Assembly: GCF_003385235.1 (NCBI RefSeq)
Contig: NZ_PQIA01000037.1
Location: forward strand, 1 to 62,798
Source of the DNA: Amycolatopsis circi
GTDB lineage: Bacteria > Actinomycetota > Actinomycetes > Mycobacteriales > Pseudonocardiaceae
Reading direction: 5' to 3'
Length of the DNA stretch: 62,798 nucleotides
Below the pieces are notes generated by a model. That model was not told the DNA's origin. It ran no database searches and saw only the letters and a program-made list of their open reading frames with translations. Position numbers and translations under genes: made by a program. Shown here piece by piece: positions 32,431 through 39,930 of this stretch. How positions within the stretch are numbered: the stretch's first letter is position 1; each line of letters begins with the position of its first letter.

Positions 32431-33597
32431 TCAGCGCAGCAGCGGCACGACCTGTTCGGTATAGCGCCGCATCTGCTCGGCGGCCATGTCGTAGGTGTGC
32501 CCGGGGAAATGCGGGAACACCACCACCTGGTCCAAGCCGAGCGTGTCCTTGTGGTGTTGCACGATCTCGGCGACCTCTTCCGGCGTGCCGACCGCCCAGC
32601 ACTTCTGTTTCGTGGACTGTTCCAGCGTCGGCACCAGCCCGGCCGGGGCGCGGTTGCCGTCGTCGCCCTGGTAGCCGCTGCTCCAGCCGAACGGCGCGAG
32701 CAGATTCCAGAACTCGTCGTGGCCGATCCGCCCGGTTCGCCACGCTTCTTCGTGGGTGTCGGCGATGTGGATGGGCAGCACCAGGATACGGTTCTGCCCC
32801 GGAGCGAGCCGGATGCCGTGGCGTTGTTCGTACAGCTCGCCGTAACGCTCCCACTGGTCGCGGATGTAGCCGTGGTACTGGTTCCACCACACGCATCCGT
32901 GGCCGACTTCGGCGGCGTAGTCCAGGGTCGGCGGGCTCGTGACCGCCTGCCAGATCTCGACCGGGTGCAGCGGGCCCGGCACCAGGGTCAGCGTATCGGC
33001 CTCGTGGTCGGGGTCGCGGTTGTCCGGCGGCGGAAGCTCGAAGAACTTTCCGTTGTACGAGAAGGTTTCCTGACTCAACGCCGTGCGCACGATGTCCATG
33101 TACTCGGCGAAAACCTCGCGATTGTGCGCGTCGATGACCTTGCGCTCCTCGCTGGACGACAGCACGCCGATGTCCGCCTGGTGCGCGGTGAGGCTGCGCA
33201 GTTCGCGCGACACCGTGCCCCGGCCGACGCCGAGCACCGCGCGTCCGCCGGAGAGGTTGAGCAGGCTGCTGAAGTCCTCGGCCAGCCGCAGCGGATTCCA
33301 TTGCGGGACGATGCTGAACATCGAACCCAGCCGGATCCGCGAGGTCCGGGCGGCCAGATGCGCTTCGAGCATCATCGCGTTCGGCACGACCTCGTAGCCC
33401 TCGTGCTGAAAATGGTGCTCCGCCAGCCAATAACTGTCGTAACCCAGTTCCTCGGCCAGCACGCCCATCCCGACGAGCCGCTCGTGCGCGTGCCACACCT
33501 GCTCGCGGGTGGCGCGGCGCCGCGCGGCGGGCACCGGGTTTCCGGCGAGCACGTCCGGCATCTCGACCGAGCCGAAGAAGAACACTCCGTGCCGCAC
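32431..33597 (-). CDS. LLM-class flavin-dependent monooxygenase
   Basis: A 388-residue luciferase-like enzyme. It starts V-R-H-G-V-F-F-F-G, and has L-G-Y-D-S-Y-W-L-A-E-H-H-F near residue 55, I-R-L-G-S-M-F-S-I-V-P near 89, G-V-G-R-G-T-V-S-R-E flavin-phosphate loop near 123 and V-G-T-P-E-E-V-A-E-I near the end. These enzymes use reduced FMN and O2 to oxidise or cleave small molecules. GTG at 33597 has GGAGG upstream. It is divergent from an NCS1 permease operon that also encodes an FMN reductase, its likely partner. Confidence 0.88.
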   Translation of the reverse strand: MRHGVFFFGSVEMPDVLAGNPVPAARRRATREQVWHAHERLVGMGVLAEELGYDSYWLAEHHFQHEGYEVVPNAMMLEAHLAARTSRIRLGSMFSIVPQWNPLRLAEDFSSLLNLSGGRAVLGVGRGTVSRELRSLTAHQADIGVLSSSEERKVIDAHNREVFAEYMDIVRTALSQETFSYNGKFFELPPPDNRDPDHEADTLTLVPGPLHPVEIWQAVTSPPTLDYAAEVGHGCVWWNQYHGYIRDQWERYGELYEQRHGIRLAPGQNRILVLPIHIADTHEEAWRTGRIGHDEFWNLLAPFGWSSGYQGDDGNRAPAGLVPTLEQSTKQKCWAVGTPEEVAEIVQHHKDTLGLDQVVVFPHFPGHTYDMAAEQMRRYTEQVVPLLR

Positions 33598-33645
33598 AGG
33601 GCCTCCATCCCTCCCGGCTCGGCCGGGCTGTGAGCAGACGCAAAA

Positions 33646-33662
33646 TGTAACTAATATCAACA
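33646..33662. promoter_or_regulatory. regulatory repeat, copy 1, of the NCS1/LLM divergon
   Basis: TGTAACTAATATCAACA matches the copy at 33745 at 14 of 17 positions. The terminal TGT-/-ACA symmetry suggests binding of a dimeric regulator. It lies nearer the LLM gene. Confidence 0.6.
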
Positions 33663-33704
33663 CTGTGCGGCTCGACCTGCGGAGTGTCAAGCCCAAACAA
33701 GCTC

Positions 33705-33734
33705 TTGACATCTCCGGAAGGCACAGCGCAGGCT
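33705..33734 (+). promoter_or_regulatory. candidate promoter for the NCS1 permease operon
   Basis: TTGACA (33705-33710) and CAGGCT (33729-33734) are 18 bp apart, a reasonable housekeeping promoter for this kind of organism. The pair lies between the two 17-bp regulatory repeats. Confidence 0.4.
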
Positions 33735-33744
33735 GTGGCAGCCG

Positions 33745-33761
33745 TGTTACCTATATCAACA
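33745..33761. promoter_or_regulatory. regulatory repeat, copy 2, of the NCS1/LLM divergon
   Basis: TGTTACCTATATCAACA, in direct orientation to copy 1 and 99 bp from it. It lies just downstream of the candidate promoter, where a bound regulator would block the permease operon. Confidence 0.6.
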
Positions 33762-33805
33762 TGGACGGTGAATCCGCCGCAGGGGGTTCTTCCGCTGGAG
33801 GACAG

Positions 33806-35173
33806 ATGGTCAAAGACGCCCACGCAGTCCGCGCACCCGCCGTATCCGTCGAGCACCACGGCATCGAAAGGATCCCCGACGACCAGCGCCACGGTTCGCC
33901 GCGCTCCGCTTTTTCCCTGTGGTTCGCGGGAAATCTGCAGTACTCGGCCCTCGCGGTCGGCGCCATTCCCACCGCGTTCCTCGGCCTGGGGTTCGGCGAA
34001 GCCGTCCTCTCGCTGGCCATCGGCATCCTGATCGGCAGCGCGCTGCTCGGTTTCGCCGCCTCGATGGGGCCGCGCGCCGGGGTGCCGCAGATGATCCAGT
34101 CGCGGATTCCGTTCGGCTACTACGGCAATTTCCTGCCGGTCCTGCTCCTGTGCCTGACCGGCCTCGGCTACTTCGCGGTGAACACCGTGCTCGGGGCCTA
34201 CATCGTCCGCGAACTCTTCGGACTGCCGTTTCTGGCTTCGCTCGTCGCGGTGGCGGCGGTGCAGATCGTCATCGCGATCGTCGGACACGATCTGGTGCAC
34301 CAGGCCGAGCGCTTCCTCGCGATCGTCGCGTCCGTGCTGTTCGTGATCCTCACCTGGTACGGCCTGGCGAAAGGCGACCTCGCCGCGTCCGGCGACGTCC
34401 TGCACCGGGGCGCGGGCGGGGTCGCCGGGGGCATGCTGACGACCGTCGCGCTCGCCTCGACCAGGACGTTCGGCTGGTGCATCGGCGGTTCCGACTACAC
34501 GCGCTATCTCCCGCGGGACACTTCGCGGCGTCGCGTGCTGCTCGCCGCGTTCTCCGGTGCCTCGCTGGCCGGCCTGTGGATGGCGGTCGTCGGAGCCGCG
34601 ATCGGCACCGTGATCACTGTGGACAGTCCGACCGACCTGGTGGCGAAGCTGATTCCGTCCGGGCTGGCCGCCGTGATCCTGGTGGCGCTGCTGGCGGCGT
34701 CGATCTCGGGCAGCGTGCTGGACATCTACACCGCTTCGCTGGGCCTGCTGATGGTCGGGGCCAAGGTTCGCCGCTGGATCTCCGCGATCATCATCGGCGC
34801 GCTGGGGACCGCGGTGGGATTCATCGCCGGGCACAACGCCGGGTCCGTGTTCGGCACCTTCCAGAATTTCCTCTTCCTGATGGGGTATTGGATCGGCCCT
34901 TGGCTGGGGATCGTCGTCGTGGACGCCGTGGTCTTCGGCCGCCGGGAGATCGATCCGGAGCGGTACTTCGACCGCACCCGGCGGTTCCGTCCGGGTCTGG
35001 CGGCGTTCGTGCTCGCCATCGCGGTCTCCGTGCCGTTCATGGACCAAAGCCTCTACACCGGCGCGTTCGCGGCGCGCTTCCCGCAGTTCGGCGACCTCAC
35101 CCCGTGGGTCGCGGGCGCGGTCGCCGCCTTGGCTTACTACCTCATCCGACGCTACCGAAAGGCCGGCGAGTGA
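33806..35173 (+). CDS. NCS1 family nucleobase/cation symporter
   Basis: A 455-residue permease with about 12 membrane helices. NCS1 features include F-S-L-W-F-A-G-N-L-Q-Y-S-A-L in helix 1, M-G-P-R-A-G-V-P-Q-M-I-Q-S-R-I-P-F-G-Y-Y-G in the helix 2-3 region and G-S-D-Y-T-R-Y-L-P in the middle. The family imports cytosine, purines, allantoin, hydantoins, uracil or thiamine precursors. The ATG at 33806 has GGAGG 4 bp upstream; an ATG at 33761 is an alternative. It is the first gene of a five-gene operon and probably supplies the pathway substrate. Confidence 0.9.
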   Translation: MVKDAHAVRAPAVSVEHHGIERIPDDQRHGSPRSAFSLWFAGNLQYSALAVGAIPTAFLGLGFGEAVLSLAIGILIGSALLGFAASMGPRAGVPQMIQSRIPFGYYGNFLPVLLLCLTGLGYFAVNTVLGAYIVRELFGLPFLASLVAVAAVQIVIAIVGHDLVHQAERFLAIVASVLFVILTWYGLAKGDLAASGDVLHRGAGGVAGGMLTTVALASTRTFGWCIGGSDYTRYLPRDTSRRRVLLAAFSGASLAGLWMAVVGAAIGTVITVDSPTDLVAKLIPSGLAAVILVALLAASISGSVLDIYTASLGLLMVGAKVRRWISAIIIGALGTAVGFIAGHNAGSVFGTFQNFLFLMGYWIGPWLGIVVVDAVVFGRREIDPERYFDRTRRFRPGLAAFVLAIAVSVPFMDQSLYTGAFAARFPQFGDLTPWVAGAVAALAYYLIRRYRKAGE

Positions 35174-35577
35174 CGAAACAAGCACTTGGCCCGTTGAAGT
35201 ACGGCACGACGGTCCAGCCCTGGGGCAGAGGAGCCGCGGCGGGCGGCTTCGTCTTCCTCAGCGGAATCGACGGCGTGACCGACGAGCACGGCAGGCCCGC
35301 CCACGGCGTCGCCGCACAGACCCTGGTCACGCTGAACCGTGTGCACCGGCTGCTCGCCGACGCGGGCGCGGACTTCGAGGACATCGTGCAGTTCGACCAG
35401 TTCCTCGCCGACCCCGCCGAACGCGCGGAGTACATGCGGGTGCGCGACGGCTGGCTGGCCGAGCACGCGCCGAAGCTGCTGTCCGAGCGTTCGTACGCGT
35501 CGCTGCTGATCTACCCCGCGTTGGCCACCCCTGAGATGCGGGTGGAAATCCGGGCCGTCGCCTATCTCGGTGCCTGA
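35170..35577 (+). CDS. RidA/YjgF family protein
   Basis: A 135-residue RidA-fold protein; GTG at 35170 overlaps the permease stop. It has G-G-F-V-F-L-S-G-I-D-G near residue 24, V-T-L-N-R-V-H-R-L-L-A-D-A-G-A-D-F-E-D-I-V and a C-terminal M-R-V-E-I-R-A-V-A-Y. RidA-type members hydrolyse reactive enamines/imines; RutC plays such a role in uracil degradation. Here the last motif reads E-I-R-A rather than the usual E-I-E-A, so the classic deaminase activity is doubtful. It may hydrolyse an intermediate made by the LLM enzyme. Confidence 0.85.
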   Translation: MTKQALGPLKYGTTVQPWGRGAAAGGFVFLSGIDGVTDEHGRPAHGVAAQTLVTLNRVHRLLADAGADFEDIVQFDQFLADPAERAEYMRVRDGWLAEHAPKLLSERSYASLLIYPALATPEMRVEIRAVAYLGA

Positions 35578-35600
35578 GGGCGCTGGAAGGAGAACTCCTT

Positions 35601-36389
35601 ATGGCTTCACGGTTTCTCGCCGAGCTGCGGGCGTCCCAAGTCGAGGCCGCCTGCGGACCGTCCTCGGTCGCGGTGCTGCCCGTCGGCGCCATCGAACAGC
35701 ACGGCCCGCATCTTCCGCTGGCCACCGACGCGCTCGTGGCCGAAGCAGTGTCGAAGGAAGTCGTTGCCACGCATGGCGAAGACCTCGACCTGTGGCTGCT
35801 GCCGACGATCAGCTACGGCCGATCCGTCGAACACACCTGGGCGGCGGGCACCCTGTCCCTGTCCACTGCGACCTTCGCCGCGACGCTCGACGACCTCGGA
35901 CGTTCGGTCGCCGCGGCTGGCATCCGCCGGCTCGCCCTCGTGAACGGGCACGGCGGGAACGTGTCCGAGATCCAGACCGCGCTGCGCGATCTGCGTTTGG
36001 CCTACGGGCTCCTGACCTTCGGCATCAACGTTTTCCTCCCCGAGGAGCACGATCCGGCCTGGGCGGCGAGCGAGAACGGGCTCGGGATCCACGGCGGGGC
36101 CGCGGAGACGTCCCTGATGCTGCACCTGCGTCCCGACCTGGTCGACCTCGGTTCCGCGGAACGGCGGATCCCCGCGCAGATGGCCGACAACGTGCACGCC
36201 CGGTTCGGCGGCAGCGTCAGTTTCGGCTGGCTGGCCAACGATTTCGGCGCCGACGGCTACCTCGGCGACCCGACGCTCGCCAGTGCCGAGGCGGGCGCGC
36301 GCGGGTTCAAGTCGCTCGTCGGCACCCTGGGCGACCAGCTCGCGGAAGTCGCGCGGTTCGACTTTCCCGATTCCGCCCGGACGCGCTAG
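35601..36389 (+). CDS. creatininase family amidohydrolase
   Basis: A 262-residue creatininase-fold protein. Metal ligands of the family are present in G-A-I-E-Q-H-G-P-H-L-P-L-A-T-D-A (residues 29-44) and in N-G-H-G-G-N near residue 116. Relatives hydrolyse creatinine, N-formyl-aminopyrimidines (ArfB-type deformylase in F420/riboflavin synthesis of archaea) and other cyclic or formyl amides. A good ribosome site AAGGAG precedes it. In this operon it would open a ring or remove a formyl group from the heterocycle product. Confidence 0.88.
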   Translation: MASRFLAELRASQVEAACGPSSVAVLPVGAIEQHGPHLPLATDALVAEAVSKEVVATHGEDLDLWLLPTISYGRSVEHTWAAGTLSLSTATFAATLDDLGRSVAAAGIRRLALVNGHGGNVSEIQTALRDLRLAYGLLTFGINVFLPEEHDPAWAASENGLGIHGGAAETSLMLHLRPDLVDLGSAERRIPAQMADNVHARFGGSVSFGWLANDFGADGYLGDPTLASAEAGARGFKSLVGTLGDQLAEVARFDFPDSARTR

Positions 36390-36422
36390 CCCAGTCCCTT
36401 CGCCGCAGGAAGCCGGTTCACC

Positions 36423-37004
36423 ATGCATCCCGTCCAGCAACCCCTGATCGTGGGCATCGGCGGCACTGTCCGCCCCGATTCCTCGTCTGAGCGCGCCCTT
36501 CGCGCGGTGCTCGAAGACGTGCGGGCACACGGCGCTCGCACCGAACTGTTCACCGCGCGAGACCTCGGCTTCGCCATGTACGAACCAGACCTCGCGCATC
36601 GCTCCCCGTCCGCGACCGCGTTCCTCGACGCGGTCCGCCGCGCCGACGGCGTGCTGATCTCGACGCCCGGCTACCACGGCGGGCTGTCCGGTCTGCTCAA
36701 GAACGCCCTGGACTACCTCCAGGATCTCGCCGACGACGATCGCCCTTACCTGCACGGACGTGCGGTCGGCTGCATCGTCAGCGCGTACGGGCCGCAGGCG
36801 GGGGTGACGACGTTGACGTCGCTGCGCTCGACCGTGCACGCCCTGCGCGGCTGGCCGACCCCGCTCGGCGTCGTGGTCGACTCGACCGGCCAGCCGTTCG
36901 CCGCGGACGGCCGCGTCGCCGACCGGAAGCTCGCGGCGCAACTCGCGACCGTCGCCGAGCAGGTGGCCCGGTTCGCGACGGCGGAGATCCGGACGGTCGC
37001 GTGA
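36423..37004 (+). CDS. NADPH-dependent FMN reductase
   Basis: A 193-residue flavodoxin-like reductase (SsuE/ArsH group). The phosphate-binding loop is G-T-V-R-P-D-S-S-S-E-R (residues about 14-24), and P-G-Y-H-G-G-L-S-G-L-L-K-N-A-L-D-Y near residue 80 is the diagnostic isoalloxazine-contact motif. It would give FMNH2 to the LLM monooxygenase encoded divergently, forming a two-component system. It lies between the creatininase and RibB-like genes. Confidence 0.9.
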   Translation: MHPVQQPLIVGIGGTVRPDSSSERALRAVLEDVRAHGARTELFTARDLGFAMYEPDLAHRSPSATAFLDAVRRADGVLISTPGYHGGLSGLLKNALDYLQDLADDDRPYLHGRAVGCIVSAYGPQAGVTTLTSLRSTVHALRGWPTPLGVVVDSTGQPFAADGRVADRKLAAQLATVAEQVARFATAEIRTVA

Positions 37005-37029
37005 CACGACCGCATCGAGGAGACAGCTC

Positions 37030-37644
37030 ATGACCTCGCTTGACGTGCTCCCGGCCGACGCCGCGCTCACCTCCCTCGTGAACGGGCGACCGGTGGTGTT
37101 CACCGCCGAGGACGACGCCGCCCTCGTCCTGCCCGCGGCGGAGGTGTCCGCGGCGGGGCTGGCGTTCGTCGTCCGGCATTCGTCCGGGCTGGTCGGCGTC
37201 GCACTGCGCGGCGACCGGTGCGACGCGCTCGAACTGCCGCCCATGCGGCCGAGTTTCCGCCACGGCGGGGACCCCGGCTGGTGTGTCGCGGTCGACGCCG
37301 CGACCGGCGTCACGACCGGGATTTCGGCCGCCGACCGGGCGGAGACGATCCGTCGCCTCGCCGACCGCGACACCCGGCCGGCGGACCTCCACCGGCCAGG
37401 GCACGTGCTGCCCTATGCCACGCACCCGCGCGGGATCCTCGGCAGGCTCGCGATTCCCGAAGCGGCCGTCGAGTTGTGTCTCCTGGCCGGACTGCCCGCG
37501 GCCGCTGCCTTCGCCGCGCTGGTCAGTCCCGAAGATCCGAGGCGGATGGCCGCGCCGGGCGAAGCGGCGTCTTTCGCCGCCGCGCACGGGTTGCCGGTCA
37601 TCGAAACGGCCGCGGTTCTCCGGAGTTGCTCGCGTATCCCTTGA
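37030..37644 (+). CDS. RibB-like protein lacking DHBP-synthase active-site residues
   Basis: A 204-residue homologue of 3,4-dihydroxy-2-butanone-4-phosphate synthase. The fold signatures F-V-V-R-H-S-S-G-L-V-G-V-A-L (46-59), T-G-I-S-A-A-D-R (96-103) and R-P-G-H-V-L-P (122-128) are kept. The acidic loop, normally D-D-x-D-R-E-N-E-G-D, is shortened to A-E-D-D-A-A (26-31). The metal-binding His of G-H-T-E-A is replaced (I-P-E-A, 142-145). The late catalytic Glu is missing too. Ribulose-5-phosphate chemistry is therefore unlikely; it may bind a sugar-phosphate-like or flavin-derived intermediate or do a new reaction. Last gene of the operon. Confidence 0.78.
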   Translation: MTSLDVLPADAALTSLVNGRPVVFTAEDDAALVLPAAEVSAAGLAFVVRHSSGLVGVALRGDRCDALELPPMRPSFRHGGDPGWCVAVDAATGVTTGISAADRAETIRRLADRDTRPADLHRPGHVLPYATHPRGILGRLAIPEAAVELCLLAGLPAAAAFAALVSPEDPRRMAAPGEAASFAAAHGLPVIETAAVLRSCSRIP

Positions 37645-37854
37645 TGCGGGAGCCCGCCGTCGCCGACGGGCGACCTCCGATCTGATGACCGGTGTCGCCT
37701 GTCCGGCTGGCCCGCGTCCCGGGACCGGTCGCCGTGGGTCATCGGCGGCGGACACGAGCGGGTTGATCTTGCTCCGCCCTCTGTCGGCTCCGGCCGGCAC
37801 TACCTTAAATTCAAGTGCGCCAGAGTCTTCGACACGCACCTGCGGAGGTAGAGG

Positions 37855-38586
37855 ATGCCCGCTCCGAACGACGACAAACCCGAGCAACCCGGTTCCGGCA
37901 AGGACCGGCGCGACTTCCTGAAGGGCGCCGCCGCCGCGGCCGCGCTGGGGGTGGGCGGCGTCGCGGCCGGCGGGCTGCTCGGCGGCCAGCAGGCCCAGGC
38001 CTTCCCGCAGCAGACCGGCCTGCCGCCGATCGGGGCGGAAATCCCGTGCAGCTGCCTGGCGATCAACACCCCGCTGCAGATCCGGACGTCGCTGGTCAGC
38101 GTCGATTTCCGCGGCGGGATCAAGGTCCGGGTCGACGTGAACCCGGACGACCCGATCAACTCGGTGCGGCTGCGGGTCGTCGGCCACCGCGTGTCGGCCG
38201 AACTGCCCGGCGGCGACAGCGCGGAGCAGGGCGGCGGCACGATCACGATCGAGCAGAACGACGTCGACGTGGACGCCAAGAGCCTGCTCAAGCTGACGCA
38301 GAAGTTCCCGCCGCGCTACGAGCAGGTCATGGTCCTGAGCTTCACCATGACGATCGACCAGCCCGACGACCTGCTGCGACGGGCGGGCATCCGGTCCAGG
38401 AAGGCCTACGAGCCGCTGGTGCTGACCACGAAGAACCCGGCCCAGCTGGTCGGTCAGCTGACGCAGTTCCCGCCGCGCGGCGACCTGTACCAGCTGCAGA
38501 ACCCGGTCGATCTGGTGCTGCCGGACGACCCGGACACGACGATCGCGACGATCCAGAAGTTCCCGGTGAAGGTGGGCGGGCTCTGA
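37855..38586 (+). CDS. Tat-exported protein of unknown function
   Basis: A 243-residue protein with a twin-arginine leader: D-R-R-D-F-L-K-G at residues 17-24, an Ala/Gly-rich hydrophobic stretch and a likely cleavage site after A-Q-A near residue 49. The mature part starts with F-P-Q-Q-T-G-L, has a Cys pair in I-P-C-S-C-L and is rich in beta strands. No domain is recognised. Tat export implies folding, perhaps with a cofactor, in the cytoplasm. A GGAGG site precedes the ATG. It is monocistronic, with its own terminator. Confidence 0.8.
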   Translation: MPAPNDDKPEQPGSGKDRRDFLKGAAAAAALGVGGVAAGGLLGGQQAQAFPQQTGLPPIGAEIPCSCLAINTPLQIRTSLVSVDFRGGIKVRVDVNPDDPINSVRLRVVGHRVSAELPGGDSAEQGGGTITIEQNDVDVDAKSLLKLTQKFPPRYEQVMVLSFTMTIDQPDDLLRRAGIRSRKAYEPLVLTTKNPAQLVGQLTQFPPRGDLYQLQNPVDLVLPDDPDTTIATIQKFPVKVGGL

Positions 38587-38603
38587 GGTCGCGGGCTTGC
38601 CGA

Positions 38604-38641
38604 GCGGCCCGGTTCACCCCCGTGCGGGCGGACCGGGCCGC
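38604..38641 (+). terminator. terminator after the Tat-exported protein gene
   Basis: Perfect 10-bp arms GCGGCCCGGT (38604-38613) and ACCGGGCCGC (38632-38641) with an 18-base loop, 18 bp after the stop codon. The remaining 160 bp up to the HxlR gene show no feature. Confidence 0.65.
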
Positions 38642-38805
38642 TTCGTGAGTTCCGACGCCTTCGCAGGAGGTTCGCCGGTAAGGGGTGACCCCCGGCGCTG
38701 ATTCGCGGAACTGCACCTCCGAGGGCAGGGCGGGCTGCCCCCTCAAACGCAGCATCGTTCCGGCACCAGCCGAACCCGCTCGCGCGTCGGGTCGCTCCGC
38801 CCAGC

Positions 38806-39486
38806 TCATCCGCCTGCGCGGGAATCGGGCCGTTCCATCAGGCCCAGCACCGTCGAGCACCGCACCACCGCGTCGGGATCGCCGGCGAACGTCAGCTTCC
38901 CCGTGGCCAGCGCCTCGAACGGCCCGAGCGCCCCCGCGCCGATCCGGACGAACGTCGTCGCGTCGGTGCGGATGCTCAGCACCGGCGATTCGGCAGGCCC
39001 GCGCGCGGTGGTCAGTGCGCCGTGGTCGACGGTCAGGTGGAAGCTTTCGTCGTCCACCCGGAATTCATACGTCTCCGCGACTTCCGGCAGCCTGCTCGCG
39101 TCCGCCATCGACTGGACCGCGAGCAGCGCCCAATGCGGGCGGGTGACCATGTCGGCACTGGGCTCGCCCAGGAGCCCGATGCCCCATTTCGACAGCGCCA
39201 GCACCGGTTCCCGCAGCTGCTCGCCGAGCGGGCCGAGCCGGTAGGCGTGTCCCGCGCCGGTTTCGGAGCGCTCGACGATCCCCGCCGCGCTCAGTTTCTT
39301 CAGCCGGTCGGCCAGGAGATTCGTGCCGATGCCGGGCAGGTCCGCGAGCAGTTCGGTGTAGCGGCGCGGGCCGAGCAGCAGTTCGCGCACGATGAGCAGC
39401 GTCCAGCGTTCGCCGACGGTGTCGAGGGCGGCGGCGAGCCCGCAGTACTGGCGGTACTGCCGCTCCCCTCTTGCGGTGGTGGTCAC
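38806..39486 (-). CDS. HxlR family regulator with SCP2-like C-terminal domain
   Basis: A 226-residue regulator starting from GTG. The HxlR winged helix (about 14-105) has Y-C-G-L-A-A-A-L-D-T-V-G-E-R-W-T-L-L-I-V and L-P-G-I-G-T-N-L-L-A-D-R-L-K-K-L. The C-terminal 110 residues resemble the SCP2 sterol-carrier fold (G-P-F-E-A-L-A-T-G-K-L-T-F-A-G-D-P), a ligand-binding module in this subfamily. It lies 12 bp downstream of the thioesterase gene of the enediyne-type cassette on the same strand, so it may be cotranscribed and regulate that cassette. Confidence 0.85.
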   Translation of the reverse strand: MTTTARGERQYRQYCGLAAALDTVGERWTLLIVRELLLGPRRYTELLADLPGIGTNLLADRLKKLSAAGIVERSETGAGHAYRLGPLGEQLREPVLALSKWGIGLLGEPSADMVTRPHWALLAVQSMADASRLPEVAETYEFRVDDESFHLTVDHGALTTARGPAESPVLSIRTDATTFVRIGAGALGPFEALATGKLTFAGDPDAVVRCSTVLGLMERPDSRAGG

Positions 39487-39498
39487 CGCCTCAGCTTA

Positions 39499-39930
39499 CT
39501 ACTGGATTTTCAAGTACGGCGTGAGGGCTGTCCGGAGCTGTTCGGGGACCGGGACCGGTTCGAGTCCGGCGGGTCCGCGGGTCATGCAGGCGACCGCCTG
39601 GTGTCCGCGGGCCACGAGTTGCGGCACCGCGACCTCGGTCCGGTAATAGTCGAACGCCATCGCGACGCGGTGGCCCTCGAGTTCGGTCAGGGTCATGCGC
39701 AGTTCGACGACGTCCCCGGCGGTCAGTTCTCCGAAGTACTCGCAGCCGCAGCCCGTGGTGACGACCGCGAAGCCGTCGGTGAGCGAGGCGAGGACGTCCG
39801 GCGCGTGCTCGGCGAGGAACCGCTCCCGGCAATGTCCTTGCCAGCGAACGTAATGCGCGAAGTAGACGTTGCCGACGAGATTGGTCTCCTCCAGCGTGAC
39901 GGGGTGGCGGTACCGGTAGGCCGGGGTCAT
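39499..39930 (-). CDS. enediyne-type hotdog thioesterase (E10/TEBC-like)
   Basis: A 143-residue hotdog-fold thioesterase. The segment V-T-L-E-E-T-N-L-V-G-N-V-Y-F-A-H-Y (residues 11-27) followed by W-Q-G-H-C-R-E-R-F-L is the hallmark of enediyne thioesterases such as CalE7, DynE7 and SgcE10, including the Asn, Tyr and Arg used in hydrolysis. These enzymes release the linear polyene from the iterative PKS. Its start overlaps the PKS stop by 4 bp, so the two are made in step. Confidence 0.9.
   Translation of the reverse strand: MTPAYRYRHPVTLEETNLVGNVYFAHYVRWQGHCRERFLAEHAPDVLASLTDGFAVVTTGCGCEYFGELTAGDVVELRMTLTELEGHRVAMAFDYYRTEVAVPQLVARGHQAVACMTRGPAGLEPVPVPEQLRTALTPYLKIQ

Noticed and set aside
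32369..35185. 938-codon minus-strand open frame across the LLM and NCS1 genes
   Set aside because: Spans two well-supported genes in another frame and its translation is low-complexity and charged; no ribosome site or domain.
36423..37644. Riboflavin biosynthesis locus
   Set aside because: The RibB-like protein lacks active-site residues and no other rib genes are present.
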